From Thermoflexibacter ruber (GTDB taxonomy: Bacteria; Bacteroidota; Bacteroidia; Cytophagales; Thermoflexibacteraceae), in contig NZ_FONY01000027.1 of the NCBI RefSeq assembly GCF_900113045.1, positions 1 through 64,000 on the forward strand: a DNA stretch of 64,000 nt, read 5' to 3'. Below the pieces are notes generated by a model. That model was not told the DNA's origin. It searched no databases and saw nothing but the letters and a program-made list of their open reading frames with translations. The position numbers and the translations under genes were made by a program. This document shows, one piece after another, positions 33,426 to 43,482 of the stretch. Each line of letters begins with the position of its first letter. Position 1 is the stretch's first letter.

Positions 33426-35813
33426 TTATACGCGCACCCCAATCCATAAAATATCATCTCTTTGCTCTACATCTTTCATGTGGGCATCAAGGGTATTTTC
33501 CAGTATTTGTTTTTGTGCTGCTAAGGGCAGGTGGCAATTTTCTTCTAAAATTTGAATAATCTGTTTTTCTCCAAACCTAACGCGTTCTGTATTATTTTGG
33601 TCTTGGAGTCCATCGCTCCCCGCATAGATAAGACTATTTTTAGGAAGGATAATTTCATGATTTTCAAATACTTTGTTTGGATTTTGCTTGCCCCCTATAG
33701 ACTTTCTTGTTCCTTTCAAAATCTGTACTGAGGGTTCATGGGAGGCAATGATATAGTATAGATTGCTTTTTGCCCCTGAGAAAATAATTTTAGTGTTATC
33801 TTCACTTTCTTTTTCCATACAAATCACGACCAAATCCATGCCGTCATCGTTTTTGGTATCATCTTGGCGAAGGACAATTGCTATCTCCTCATGCAAGCGA
33901 TTGAGGATTTGGGTAGGGTTAGTAATGTCCCAAACTCTTACTATCTTGTCTAATAAAGTATTGCCTATCAAAGTCATAAATGCACCTTGTACGCTGTGCC
34001 CTGTGCAGTCTGCTACGACTAATATTGTTTTTTCACCAATTTTGTTGAGCCAATAGAAATCGCCAGAAACTACATCTTTAGGGCGATAAATAATGAAATA
34101 ATCTTTAAGTAATTCATCTAATTTTTCCTTGTAAGGCAAGATTGCTTGCTGAATATTGAGAGCCGCTCCTATGCTTTTTTGAATGAAACGATTGCGATTT
34201 TCTAATTCCAAATTTTTATCTGCAATGGCATCTCTTTGGGCTAAGATTTCTTCTTGATTTTGGAAAAGCTCTTCGTTTTGAGATTGGATTTCTATGCTTT
34301 GTTCTTCTATGATTTTATTTTGCTTGGCTAATCTTTTGGCAGTTTTCCGAGCATTGACAAAGCTAATAATCATAACAATAAGGGTAATACCTATCAATCC
34401 CAATACAATGTAGCCAAATTGACGCATCTGTTGTTCTTGCTCTAATTGTTTTTCTTGTTGTTGTTTCTGGCTCTCGGCTAATTGACGCGCTGTTTTTTCT
34501 TTTTCCATTTGGGCATTGGCTTTTTCTCGCTCTATGCGTTCTTTTTCTGCTAATAGTGTTTGTTTTTCTACTTCTCGAGCCTGCTCGGCGGAGCGTGCTT
34601 GTTGTTGAGCAATGACTAATAACTGCCTAATACGCTCTTTTTCCAATTCTTGTGCTTTTAGTTGTGCTTGCTGAAGTTCTTGCTCTCTTTTGAGTAAAGC
34701 CAATTCTTTTTCTTGCTTTTGTCGCTCTAATTCTGCCTGTGCTAAAGACATAGCTTGTTTTTCTCTCTCGGAAATCAGGCTTCTAATCTCACTCTCTTTT
34801 TTTTCTATTTCTAACTGCTTAGCTGACTGTTCTTGCTCTGTTTTTCGTTTTTGTTCTCTGATTTTCTCTGCAAGCTGATTACTTTGGTTTTGGTATTGTT
34901 GCGACTGTACTATTTCTCCCTCTACCTGATAAGCCATTGCCAAAATTTGATAACTCACTAGCAAAGTTTCCTCATCGTTGTTCAAGCGGGCTAACTCTGC
35001 GGCTTGTTGGGCATAGCTAATAGCATCAGAGTTATTCCCTGCTACGTAAAAGTTAGCGGCGAGGTAGTTGCGGACTTGGGCTATTTTGTGTGCATTTTTT
35101 TGTTTCTCCCAAATTTCTAAGGCTTTGATAAAGTTGTATTTAGCAGATTGGAAATCGCCTAAGTGCGTAAAAGTAGTTCCTAAGTTGAGGTATAGAGTGG
35201 CTTTTTGACTTAGTTCTTTCAAGGTCTGCTCTAACTGCAAGCCCAAATTAAGTCCTTTTTGAAAAGAGTTCATTGCCTCTGTAGTACTGCCATTTTCTTG
35301 ATAAAGCACACCTAAGTTGTTATAGGCTTGGACAAGTTCTAAGTTGTTTTTGCTGTTTTCCAGATGAGCTATTTGGGTTTGGGTATAGTGTATGGCTTTG
35401 GAGTAGTCATTGGCTTGCTTGGCTAAAAGAGCCAGCTGGGTATAGATATTGTTTTTTTGCTGATTATCAAGGTTATTTAGTCGCAAGAGTTCCTCCAAAG
35501 AATTGATTGCTGCCGTAGGTCTGCTCAACTGAATATAATTATAGGCAAGGGCTTTGAGAATGTCTTGTCTTTTTCCTATATCTATACCTTTTTGCAGGTC
35601 ATCAGCTTTTTGAAAATACTCTATGGCTTTTAAGTAGGCTTTGTCATTTTGATAATAAAAAGCAATTTGCTTATAAAATGCTAACTTTTCTTCTGTTTTG
35701 GTAGTAGCGTCTAATTTCATCAGCAATTTTTCTATTTCTTGCTGTGCAAAACAAGTAGGCACAGAAAATAATTTAATTAAAACAAGTAAAATGGAGAAAT
35801 TTAATTTTTTCAT
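33426..35813 (-). CDS. TPR and SpoIIE-type PP2C phosphatase
   Basis: 795 residues from the ATG at 35813. A signal peptide (cleavage near FAQQ) is followed by TPR repeats (about 30-330), a Glu/Gln/Lys-rich coiled coil (about 320-470), a transmembrane helix with GYIVLGLIGITLIVMIISFV, a second short coiled coil, and a cytoplasmic PP2C/SpoIIE domain with GDFYWL, ADCTGHSVQGAFMTLIG and YAGSDGLQDQN. This suggests periplasmic TPR sensing coupled to cytosolic serine/threonine phosphatase output, typically acting on STAS-domain anti-anti-sigma factors. No such partner gene is in the window. Confidence 0.88.
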   Translation of the reverse strand: MKKLNFSILLVLIKLFSVPTCFAQQEIEKLLMKLDATTKTEEKLAFYKQIAFYYQNDKAYLKAIEYFQKADDLQKGIDIGKRQDILKALAYNYIQLSRPTAAINSLEELLRLNNLDNQQKNNIYTQLALLAKQANDYSKAIHYTQTQIAHLENSKNNLELVQAYNNLGVLYQENGSTTEAMNSFQKGLNLGLQLEQTLKELSQKATLYLNLGTTFTHLGDFQSAKYNFIKALEIWEKQKNAHKIAQVRNYLAANFYVAGNNSDAISYAQQAAELARLNNDEETLLVSYQILAMAYQVEGEIVQSQQYQNQSNQLAEKIREQKRKTEQEQSAKQLEIEKKESEIRSLISEREKQAMSLAQAELERQKQEKELALLKREQELQQAQLKAQELEKERIRQLLVIAQQQARSAEQAREVEKQTLLAEKERIEREKANAQMEKEKTARQLAESQKQQQEKQLEQEQQMRQFGYIVLGLIGITLIVMIISFVNARKTAKRLAKQNKIIEEQSIEIQSQNEELFQNQEEILAQRDAIADKNLELENRNRFIQKSIGAALNIQQAILPYKEKLDELLKDYFIIYRPKDVVSGDFYWLNKIGEKTILVVADCTGHSVQGAFMTLIGNTLLDKIVRVWDITNPTQILNRLHEEIAIVLRQDDTKNDDGMDLVVICMEKESEDNTKIIFSGAKSNLYYIIASHEPSVQILKGTRKSIGGKQNPNKVFENHEIILPKNSLIYAGSDGLQDQNNTERVRFGEKQIIQILEENCHLPLAAQKQILENTLDAHMKDVEQRDDILWIGVRV

Positions 35814-35980
35814 ATCATTTTGCGCTATCCAAAGCAAGAAAGTTATACAAATTCACAACAAAAATACGTTTAATTTTAGAAATTTATTTTACTTTGCCCT
35901 GCAATTCTAAGTTTTTCTAAGTCAATCAATAGTTTATCCTACCTTTACTTATAGTCAACGAGTTCTAAAATCATTCCATC

Positions 35981-38200
35981 ATGTTCTTATACAGATACCT
36001 TATTGTTTTATTTTTTCTCTTTGTGTTTTTAGTAAAAGAGGGCTATGCCCAAACAGATACCTTGCCTAAGCTATTAGAAACTCCTGTGCAAAGCATCTTA
36101 AAACTTCCTGTGAGAGGGTTAAGGGGGTTAGAAATAGTAAGTGCGTCAAAAAAATCAGAAAGTATTTTTGATGCCCCTGTAGCTATTGCAGCTATTACCA
36201 GAGAGGAAATACAGCAAGCGGGAGCTTTGAGCATTATGGAGGCTTTGCGTCTGCTTCCGGGAATGATAGTGAGAGAGGTCTCGTCGGGCAACTATGACAT
36301 TAATGTTCGTGGCTTGAACAATATGCCGCCGGGTTCTGACTTCTATGCCGCAGACAATAGCAATACCTTAGTAATGATAGATAATCGTCCGATTTACAAC
36401 TACTTCTCAGGGGGAACTTTTTGGGAAGCTTTGCCCATAGACATTCATGACATAGAGCGAATAGAGTTGGTACGTGGGGCGTCCTCGGCGCTTTATGGTA
36501 GTAATGCGGTTACGGGGGTCATACACATCATCACGCGCAAGCTCAATAGAGAAGGATTCAGTACCTCTGGGAACTTAGAGTATGGAAGTTTAGGAACAGT
36601 AAGGGCAAGTGCCTCTGGCGGCTACGCTCCCAGCCCTAAATTACAGGTAATGGCATCATTCAACTACACTCAGAGAAAGCGAACCACAGATGAGTTTTAT
36701 AGTTTAGTGAGTCAGAGATACTTGAATCCTATCAATAGTGCAGTAGGCATTCCAAGCTATCAAATAGGTTCTTCTGTTATAAAAGGCTATGAGAGTGTGC
36801 TGAGAAAGTACCCGCAGTTAGATGTAAGCATGGACAGGTATGGATTCAATACTTTTTTTAATTATACTCCTAATACGAATGTTTCTATTGATGCTACTTT
36901 GGGCTTAGAAGATTCTTATAGTGTGCGCACTTTTGCAGAAAATAGATACACTCCTCTTTCTGCTATGACTTCGCAAACAAAATACATTGATTTAAGAAGT
37001 AGGCTCAAAGATGGAGATATACAACTTTCTTATTGGTTTGGTAAACAGCGTCCTGGCATAGAAGCCATAGGAGCAGCATACGACTTTGGAGTATTAGATT
37101 TGCAGGCAGATTATAACTTAACATGGAAAAGATTTAACCTCAAACCTAGTTTTTCTTATAGGAATAGCATTTATGATGATAGTAAGTATTTCACCAATCA
37201 AGATGTGGAAACAGGATTGATTAGTGGAAGAAAGGGAATCAGCATCATAAGTCCTTCTATGCGTTTGGATTACACTCATAAGAACTTGCGTTTAATAGCT
37301 GCTGCACTTTATTCTAAATTTAGCACGCCCGATGCAGGGTATCTTTCTTATCAGTTGATAGGAACTTATAAAGTCAAAGAAAAGCATATTTTTCGTGCAG
37401 TATATGCTCAGGCAAATAGGGGAGCATTTATTACTCAAATTTTTGCTAATTATAGGTCTGCCTTACGACAAACCTCTGCTACTACTTTTACTTATGACAT
37501 GGTAAGTGGGAATGAGAATTTGACGCTAATGACTTCCAAAAGTGTAGAAATAGGTTATCGTTTTCAAGCACAAGACAAGCTATCTATTGATGTGGACTTT
37601 TTTCGCTCTGATGCTAAGGATTATGGCGCGCTGATAGCAAGGGTTGATAATATCAATGAACCTACAAGAAGAATACAAAGGCGCGCGCTATTTCAAACAA
37701 AAATACCTGCCAGAGGAATCCAGCGAGGCGTAACTTTGACTTTTGCTTATAACTTTTCTTCAAAATTGCAAACAAGGCTATTTTTTACCCTTCAGCAAAC
37801 TGAGGTAAAAGATTATTCGCCGTCTAATTTTGACGTATCTTTTAACCCAACTATTAATTATCTTGTACTCTCCAATATAGACAATTACAAAGGAACGCCG
37901 AGGCTTTATGGAGGATTTGTTTTTAATTATGCTATTAACAAATTTAATATTAACTTAAATGGCTATTATTTTGACCAGCAAGAACTTACCCATATTTCTG
38001 ATTCTTTTTTAAATAGACCTTCAATAAGATGTATCATTGAGAGTAAGTTGCTGCTGAATTTGAAAGTAGGGTATCGCCCCTTCAAGCAGTTCCTCTTTTA
38101 TGCCAACGTCAGAAATATTTTGCAGCAAGATACTTTTGAATATTACTTTACTGACAGAGTAGGTAGCACTGTATCAGGGGGAATTAATTATGATTTTTAG
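35981..38200 (+). CDS. TonB-dependent outer-membrane receptor
   Basis: 739-residue outer-membrane protein with a signal peptide (cleaved near EGYAQ), a plug domain (about 45-165, with IMEALRLLPGMIVREVSSGN, INVRGLNN and GASSALYGSNAVTGVIHII) and a 22-strand beta-barrel ending in the aromatic GGINYDF. It imports a ligand with energy from TonB-ExbBD. It lacks the carboxypeptidase-regulatory repeat common in SusC-like receptors and no SusD gene is adjacent, so a siderophore, vitamin or metal ligand is more likely than a polysaccharide; this is inference. Confidence 0.88.
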   Translation: MFLYRYLIVLFFLFVFLVKEGYAQTDTLPKLLETPVQSILKLPVRGLRGLEIVSASKKSESIFDAPVAIAAITREEIQQAGALSIMEALRLLPGMIVREVSSGNYDINVRGLNNMPPGSDFYAADNSNTLVMIDNRPIYNYFSGGTFWEALPIDIHDIERIELVRGASSALYGSNAVTGVIHIITRKLNREGFSTSGNLEYGSLGTVRASASGGYAPSPKLQVMASFNYTQRKRTTDEFYSLVSQRYLNPINSAVGIPSYQIGSSVIKGYESVLRKYPQLDVSMDRYGFNTFFNYTPNTNVSIDATLGLEDSYSVRTFAENRYTPLSAMTSQTKYIDLRSRLKDGDIQLSYWFGKQRPGIEAIGAAYDFGVLDLQADYNLTWKRFNLKPSFSYRNSIYDDSKYFTNQDVETGLISGRKGISIISPSMRLDYTHKNLRLIAAALYSKFSTPDAGYLSYQLIGTYKVKEKHIFRAVYAQANRGAFITQIFANYRSALRQTSATTFTYDMVSGNENLTLMTSKSVEIGYRFQAQDKLSIDVDFFRSDAKDYGALIARVDNINEPTRRIQRRALFQTKIPARGIQRGVTLTFAYNFSSKLQTRLFFTLQQTEVKDYSPSNFDVSFNPTINYLVLSNIDNYKGTPRLYGGFVFNYAINKFNINLNGYYFDQQELTHISDSFLNRPSIRCIIESKLLLNLKVGYRPFKQFLFYANVRNILQQDTFEYYFTDRVGSTVSGGINYDF

Positions 38201-38209
38201 CTAATAAAG

Positions 38210-39736
38210 TTATTTTTTCAAGATTTTCATCTCCACCCTTCTGTTTTTCTGTCTTCCCGGTTCCGTCCTATTGTCTGCGATAGGTCTGTCGCCGCCGTAA
38301 GCTACCGTTTTGATACGAGATTCTTTGATGCCTTCCTTAATCAGATAATTTTTAACGACAATAACCCTTTGTTCGGAAAGTTTTTGATTTTTTGCGGGGT
38401 CGCCTACGTTGTCTGTATGCCCTGAAAGTTCTATTTCTACTTTGGGGTACTTTTTCATAAACTCCAATAGTTTTTTCAATTCATCATAGGAACTTGGCAA
38501 AAGTTCTGGGCGACTTTGCCTGAACAAGATATTTTCTAATTGAATAATATCTCCTTCATGTACTTCCTCAATCTTGATGTCTTTCAATACATCTTTCTTA
38601 GGTTCTTCTTTGACAGGTGGCGTAATTACCACTACGGGAGGTTCTTCTTTTTTAGGTTCTTCCTTCACGGGAGGTGGCGTAATCACTGCAACAGGAGGAG
38701 TTTCTTCTTCTTTTTTCTCTCTCCATAGGTTTACTGTGCCGTCATAGCTTGCGGTAGCGATGACATTTTCCGTGGGGCTAAAGCGAGAAATTCTCACTAT
38801 GCGTGTATGACCTGTTAGCGTGCTAATTTGCTTCCCGCTCCCTACGTCCCAAAGTTTGGCAACTGTCCCTGAGGCAGAACTTACCAGATATTTGCCATCC
38901 TTACTAAAAGAAGCCCCACTGTAATTTCCCGGGACAGTTACTTGGAAGCTATTGGTAATTTGCCCTGTGGCACTGTTCCATATATTGACCTTTCCGTCAT
39001 CGCTCCAAGTAGCTACTGTATTGAGTTGCGGTCCTACTACTACGTCGTTCAAATAACCCTCGTCATAGCGAAAATATTTGGCTAAAACATCAGTTTTCAG
39101 GTCAATAAAATCCACCAGATGTCCTACGGTAATCACCAAGTATTTTTCATCTCCAGAGATACACCCTCCTGTAATTGTACCATACCAACGTCCATCTTCG
39201 TAATTGGTGGAGAATACTGCATCGGCAGGGCGAATACTTCCTGAGGCATCAGGCTGTATTTGTCCTTTCATAATGTAGCCATTATCTCCCCCAAAATAGA
39301 CATATCTACTGTCAGGAGAAAACACGACAAAGGAAGAGGAAACAAGCTCTCTCCCGTCATAGTTTACAAAGGGTTTGTTTTTGAAGGTGGCTAAAAGTCT
39401 CCAAGATTTAGTATCCCAAACTGCTACACTTCCGTCTTCGCTTGTGCTTGCCAGCATAGAACCACTTTTATTGAAAGTTACTTCTAATACTCTCCTTGTA
39501 TGACCATTGATAGATTTTTCTAATTTTCCTGTTTTTACATTCCAAATCAGGATATTACCAAACTGGTCGCCACCTGCCAAATATCTGCCATCTGGATTAA
39601 ATCTTATATTTTGGACTTCGCCTTTATTACCTTGTAGGTTAAATTCTATCTTGTACTCCTGTGCCTTTCCCTTCCTAAAAGGCAAAACAGCCCCAAGTAA
39701 TAAAAAAGCTAATAGGAAAAATCTGTGTCTTATCAT
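38210..39736 (-). CDS. WD40 repeat and OmpA-domain fusion protein
   Basis: 508-residue exported protein. A signal peptide is followed by a WD40 propeller (about 30-345) with repeats ending IWNVKTGK, VWDTKSWR, IWNSATGQ, LWDVGSGK and NLWREKK, then a Pro/Glu/Lys-rich linker (repeated PPPVKEEPKKEEPP-type units), then a C-terminal OmpA/MotB domain with ELSGHTDNVGDPAKN, LSEQRVIVVKNYL and NRRVEMKIL that should bind peptidoglycan. The architecture suggests a periplasmic interaction platform tethered to the cell wall. It ends 9 bases from the convergent TonB receptor gene. Confidence 0.85.
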   Translation of the reverse strand: MIRHRFFLLAFLLLGAVLPFRKGKAQEYKIEFNLQGNKGEVQNIRFNPDGRYLAGGDQFGNILIWNVKTGKLEKSINGHTRRVLEVTFNKSGSMLASTSEDGSVAVWDTKSWRLLATFKNKPFVNYDGRELVSSSFVVFSPDSRYVYFGGDNGYIMKGQIQPDASGSIRPADAVFSTNYEDGRWYGTITGGCISGDEKYLVITVGHLVDFIDLKTDVLAKYFRYDEGYLNDVVVGPQLNTVATWSDDGKVNIWNSATGQITNSFQVTVPGNYSGASFSKDGKYLVSSASGTVAKLWDVGSGKQISTLTGHTRIVRISRFSPTENVIATASYDGTVNLWREKKEEETPPVAVITPPPVKEEPKKEEPPVVVITPPVKEEPKKDVLKDIKIEEVHEGDIIQLENILFRQSRPELLPSSYDELKKLLEFMKKYPKVEIELSGHTDNVGDPAKNQKLSEQRVIVVKNYLIKEGIKESRIKTVAYGGDRPIADNRTEPGRQKNRRVEMKILKK

Positions 39737-39878
39737 CTCATTATATAGTTATACGATTGTATGAAAAAGGACATTAGAATATATAAAAAGTTGCTTGTAT
39801 CGTCTTTTTCTACAAAAATACAAAACTAATCCATGTACTTTTCATAAAGAAAAACAAAATTTAATCCAAGACAAATGC

Positions 39879-39896
39879 TATCTTTGTCTATTTTTG
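39879..39896 (+). promoter_or_regulatory. Promoter boxes for proB
   Basis: Two overlapping candidate -7 boxes, TATCTTTG (39879-39886) and TATTTTTG (39889-39896), lie 47-64 bases before the proB ATG. Neither has a clear TTTG at the -33 spacing. Confidence 0.45.
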
Positions 39897-39942
39897 AATA
39901 TTTAACAAAGTAAAAATTTGTTTCGCTAACAGCTTATCATTC

Positions 39943-41013
39943 ATGCTTTATAAAAAAATTGTAGTCAAAGTCGGTTCTAATGTACTTACCCAAGCAGATG
40001 GCTTGCCTGATTTGCTGAGAATGAAAAATTTGGTTCGGCAAATCGCAGATTTAAAAAAACAACACATAGCTATCATTTTAGTTTCTTCAGGAGCGGTGGC
40101 TTTTGGACGGAGCATTGTCCAAGCCTCAGAAAAAAATGACACTATTGCTCAAAGACAGCTATTCTCCTCTGTGGGGCAGGTAAAACTCATGCAAAAATAC
40201 AGTGAACTTTTTGCTGAGCAGGGACTTGCCTGCGCACAAGTCTTAGTTACCAAAGAGGATTTTAGGGATAGAAGGCACTACCTGAACATGAAAAACTGTT
40301 TGGATACTTTACTTCAAAACAATATCGTCCCTATTATTAATGAGAACGATGTTATTTCTATCACAGAACTGATGTTTACTGACAATGACGAATTGGCAGG
40401 TTTGCTTACGAGCATGATGAACGTAGAAGCCCTCTTTATCCTTACCAATGTCAATGGCATCTACAACGGCAATCCTAAAGACCCTCAATCTCAGCTAATT
40501 CCTGTGATAGATAATCATATACTTGATTTTGAATCCTTCATTTCTACCGAAAAATCTAACTTTGGTAGGGGAGGTATGGTAACAAAAAGTAATATCGCCA
40601 AAAGAGTAGCTAAGTTAGGCATTGCCGTACACATTGTTAATGGGAAAACAGATTTTATTCTTACCGAAACGATGCAAGGCAAATCTCACGGAACATTTTT
40701 TAAGCCTCACAAAGAATCATCAAGCATAAAAAAATGGTTGGCTCATGCTGATGGCTTTGTAAAAGGCATGGTCTATATCAATGAAGGAGCAAAGCAAGCA
40801 TTATTTGAGAATAAAGCAAACAGTTTGCTTTTAGTAGGTATTACAAAAATAGAAGGACAGTTTGACAAGGGAGATATTCTGAAGATAGTAGATGAAAAAG
40901 GCTCTTTATTGGGCTTGGGAATTTCGCAGTATGACGACGAGAAAGCCATAGAAAGAATGGGTTGGAAAAATCAAAAACCACTGATTCACTATGATTATTT
41001 GTTTCTGTACTGA
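39943..41013 (+). CDS. proB: Glutamate 5-kinase
   Basis: 356-residue first enzyme of proline biosynthesis, phosphorylating glutamate. The amino-acid-kinase domain starts VVKVGSNVLTQADG, with LVSSGAVAFGR, ENDVISITELMFTDND and TNVNGIYNGNP; FGRGGMVTK is the nucleotide-site segment. A C-terminal PUA domain (about 270-345) is present, as in the bacterial enzyme subject to proline feedback. proA is not adjacent; proC lies about 5.7 kb downstream on the same strand, so the pathway genes are dispersed here. Confidence 0.93.
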   Translation: MLYKKIVVKVGSNVLTQADGLPDLLRMKNLVRQIADLKKQHIAIILVSSGAVAFGRSIVQASEKNDTIAQRQLFSSVGQVKLMQKYSELFAEQGLACAQVLVTKEDFRDRRHYLNMKNCLDTLLQNNIVPIINENDVISITELMFTDNDELAGLLTSMMNVEALFILTNVNGIYNGNPKDPQSQLIPVIDNHILDFESFISTEKSNFGRGGMVTKSNIAKRVAKLGIAVHIVNGKTDFILTETMQGKSHGTFFKPHKESSSIKKWLAHADGFVKGMVYINEGAKQALFENKANSLLLVGITKIEGQFDKGDILKIVDEKGSLLGLGISQYDDEKAIERMGWKNQKPLIHYDYLFLY

Positions 41014-41029
41014 ATAAATGCTAATCTGT

Positions 41030-42370
41030 TTATTTTATTGCCTTTACTATGTCTTTCACAAACTGGTTTCGGTCAAAATCATTTTCATTGGGCGTGCAAC
41101 CTAAACGCACAATGACCAATTCCTTAGAAGGAATGATAGTTACGGACTGTCCCTCAAAGCCTAATGCCATGAAAGCATCTTTGGGAAAATCCTTATCTCT
41201 CGCCTCGAGCCAAAACTGAGCTGCATACCTGCCGTTGGATTTGGGGGTAGGGGTCTCAGAGTATTTTACCCAACCTTCGGGAAGGATTCTTTCACCTTGC
41301 CATATCCCATCTTGGAGAAATAACTGCCCAAATTTAGCCCAGTCTCTTGCGGTAGCGTACATAAATGAAGAACCTATAAACGTTCCCAAAGCATCAACTT
41401 CCATGACTGCACTTTTCATTCCTATTTTTTGGAAAAGAGATAGGTAAGGAAAGGCAAGGTAATCTATATGGTTGGGAAACTGTCTGCGTATGATTTCTTG
41501 TAAAATATTGCTCGTTCCGCTTGAGTAGTACCATACTTGGTCGGGTTCATTCGCTAACTTACTTGAAAGTGCATACACTCCAGCTCCTTTTTTGCGAAAA
41601 AGCATTCGGGTCGCATCGCTGGGTTTGGCATAGTTTTCTTCAAAAGATAAACCACTGCTCATTCGCAAGAGTTGGTCGGTAGTAATGGCTTTGCGTTCAT
41701 CATTTTTCCATTCGTCTATGGGTGCGGGTTGGTAGATGTTTATTTTCCCTGCCTTGACCAATAACCCCACCATAGCGTTGGTAACGCTCTTGGTCATAGA
41801 CCAGCCTAAGAGAGGAGTCTGCGGGCTGATAGTGGGTGCGTATTTTTCTGCAATAAGATGCCCCTTGTAAAGCACTACTACTGCTCTGGTGCGAATGATA
41901 CGGCTTTTTTCTTTCTCCTCGAAAGCATTGTCGATGGCTTGTTGGAGTATATTAACATCAACATTTGGAGGAATAGAATCCAAAGTAAAATCTTGTATGG
42001 GCAAAGTGTCTATTACCTGTAAATTAGCTTGCTGTCTTATCTCGGTTTCGGAAATTTCATTGACTAAGGTACACCCCAGTCCTTTCCTGTAAATAGCTTT
42101 TGCTTCTGCAAGATGATAGACTTTTGCTATTACCTCTTGCTTAGTTTCATCTATTTGTACCTCTGCCATAGGTACGGCATACAAGTCCTCCGATTTGACG
42201 GATTCAAAGGTGCGTCCTGAAACAAAAACACAGGAACATACTGTTTTAGCCGCATAGGAGGCGGCGATATTAGCATATTCTAAGCCAAAATTGAATCCAT
42301 AGCCCAAACCGATTGACAAAATAATTAGACTACTGATAATAATTTTTTTTCTTTTAGATAATTGTAACAC
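41030..42370 (-). CDS. Beta-lactamase-fold serine hydrolase
   Basis: 446-residue class C-type serine hydrolase. The SxxK motif is SMTK with Ser191 and Lys194, the second motif is YSSGT (Tyr in place of YxN), and GFEGQSV near the C-terminus stands where the KTG-like triad is expected. A membrane anchor spans about 8-28. This pattern fits the 6-aminohexanoate-dimer hydrolase/esterase branch rather than a true beta-lactamase. The start is GTG. It lies 16 bases from the convergent proB end, and there is no clear terminator between the two. Confidence 0.85.
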   Translation of the reverse strand: MLQLSKRKKIIISSLIILSIGLGYGFNFGLEYANIAASYAAKTVCSCVFVSGRTFESVKSEDLYAVPMAEVQIDETKQEVIAKVYHLAEAKAIYRKGLGCTLVNEISETEIRQQANLQVIDTLPIQDFTLDSIPPNVDVNILQQAIDNAFEEKEKSRIIRTRAVVVLYKGHLIAEKYAPTISPQTPLLGWSMTKSVTNAMVGLLVKAGKINIYQPAPIDEWKNDERKAITTDQLLRMSSGLSFEENYAKPSDATRMLFRKKGAGVYALSSKLANEPDQVWYYSSGTSNILQEIIRRQFPNHIDYLAFPYLSLFQKIGMKSAVMEVDALGTFIGSSFMYATARDWAKFGQLFLQDGIWQGERILPEGWVKYSETPTPKSNGRYAAQFWLEARDKDFPKDAFMALGFEGQSVTIIPSKELVIVRLGCTPNENDFDRNQFVKDIVKAIK

Positions 42371-42430
42371 AAGTATATAGTTGTAATTAGTTCTTTTGAT
42401 TTTTTTATTGAAAAACTCCTGATAAATTTA

Positions 42431-43291
42431 CTACTCGACCTTGATTTTCATGCCTCTTACTCCCATATCTACGACATTTTCATTTTCTAAAGGCTCCCAT
42501 ATCCCATTAGCATTAGTATCTCTCCACTCAAAACTTTTATTGGTGGACAAGGAAATAGTGATGACAATATCTTTATTTTCTTTACCTGCAATTATCAAAG
42601 GCGTATCAAATTTAGCAGTAACTACACAAGAACCTGCGGGGATAGGCGAGGTAGCAAAAAGTGGATTGGGAACTGTGGTACGAGCCGCCTGCCCACTGCT
42701 AACTCCATAAGGAGTTTCAAATGCCCAATAACCTTGCGAACGATTCCCATTGACTATCAAGCTACTTTCCTTGATTCTATGACTTTTAATATAAGTGCGA
42801 AAGCCAATAAAAGACGCTACAGTTCCTTCCAAATCCATATTTAAAGCCCTAAATTTCACACTATAATTTTGATAAGCTAAGGAAACTCTTAAATATTCAT
42901 ACTGCCCAGCGACAATATCTTTGATAGGAATTTCTAAGGCAACTTCTCCTTCTTTTACATTTTTACTTCGTTCAAAATCAATGGCATTTTCTCCACCAGT
43001 AGCTACTTCGGGGGCTTGATAAAGAATAGCTCCTTTCCCCAAAGCAGTAAAGGCGGTAGGACTTAGTTCATAATAATGAGCACTTATCAAATTAAAAGCG
43101 GGAGATTGTCCTGCATTTCCAGTAGGTATATTAGCAATATTGCCCAAATTATCTAAACGTTCTTGCTGAGGGTCAAATTTGAACTTAAAAATTAATTTTC
43201 CCGTGCCTTCTTGCAAAGGATTCGGGTCGCTTTCCTTTTGGCAACTCCATAAAAGTACGATAATGATTAGATAAGAGAAGAGATATTTCAT
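42431..43291 (-). CDS. Uncharacterised lipoprotein
   Basis: 286 residues from the ATG at 43291; a longer in-frame start adds an unlikely second hydrophobic stretch. The signal peptide ends in lipobox LLWSC, so it is a probable lipoprotein. The mature chain is beta-rich, with no catalytic motif I recognise. Near the C-terminus DTNANGIWEPLENENVVD resembles calcium-binding DxNxDG-type loops, with Asn in place of one Asp. It follows xylB on the same strand, separated by a hairpin repeat. Function unknown. Confidence 0.7.
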   Translation of the reverse strand: MKYLFSYLIIIVLLWSCQKESDPNPLQEGTGKLIFKFKFDPQQERLDNLGNIANIPTGNAGQSPAFNLISAHYYELSPTAFTALGKGAILYQAPEVATGGENAIDFERSKNVKEGEVALEIPIKDIVAGQYEYLRVSLAYQNYSVKFRALNMDLEGTVASFIGFRTYIKSHRIKESSLIVNGNRSQGYWAFETPYGVSSGQAARTTVPNPLFATSPIPAGSCVVTAKFDTPLIIAGKENKDIVITISLSTNKSFEWRDTNANGIWEPLENENVVDMGVRGMKIKVE

Positions 43292-43416
43292 AAACTTTAC
43301 TGCTAATTTTTTAATTTTAAGTAGCAATTTAACAGCCAGAATGCACAAGAAGCTGAACAAGAAAGTTGATATAAATTTTTAAACTAATACCTGACAAGCC
43401 TAATGGTTTTTCTCGG

Positions 43417-43454
43417 AAGCATCTCCGCCAAGCTAAGACTTGGCGGAAATGCTT
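43417..43454. repeat. REP-like hairpin between xylB and the lipoprotein gene
   Basis: AAGCATCTCCGCCAAG (43417-43432) and CTTGGCGGAAATGCTT (43439-43454) pair at 15 of 16 positions around CTAAGA. No T-run follows on either strand, so it looks like a dispersed palindromic repeat more than a terminator. Confidence 0.6.
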
Positions 43455-43482
43455 GTTTAATTTTGTGATTTGAGTATCTTCA

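Noticed and set aside
41030-42370. An antibiotic beta-lactamase
   Set aside because: The SxxK motif is present, but YSSG and the lack of a KTG triad fit the esterase/6-aminohexanoate hydrolase branch; there is no resistance context.
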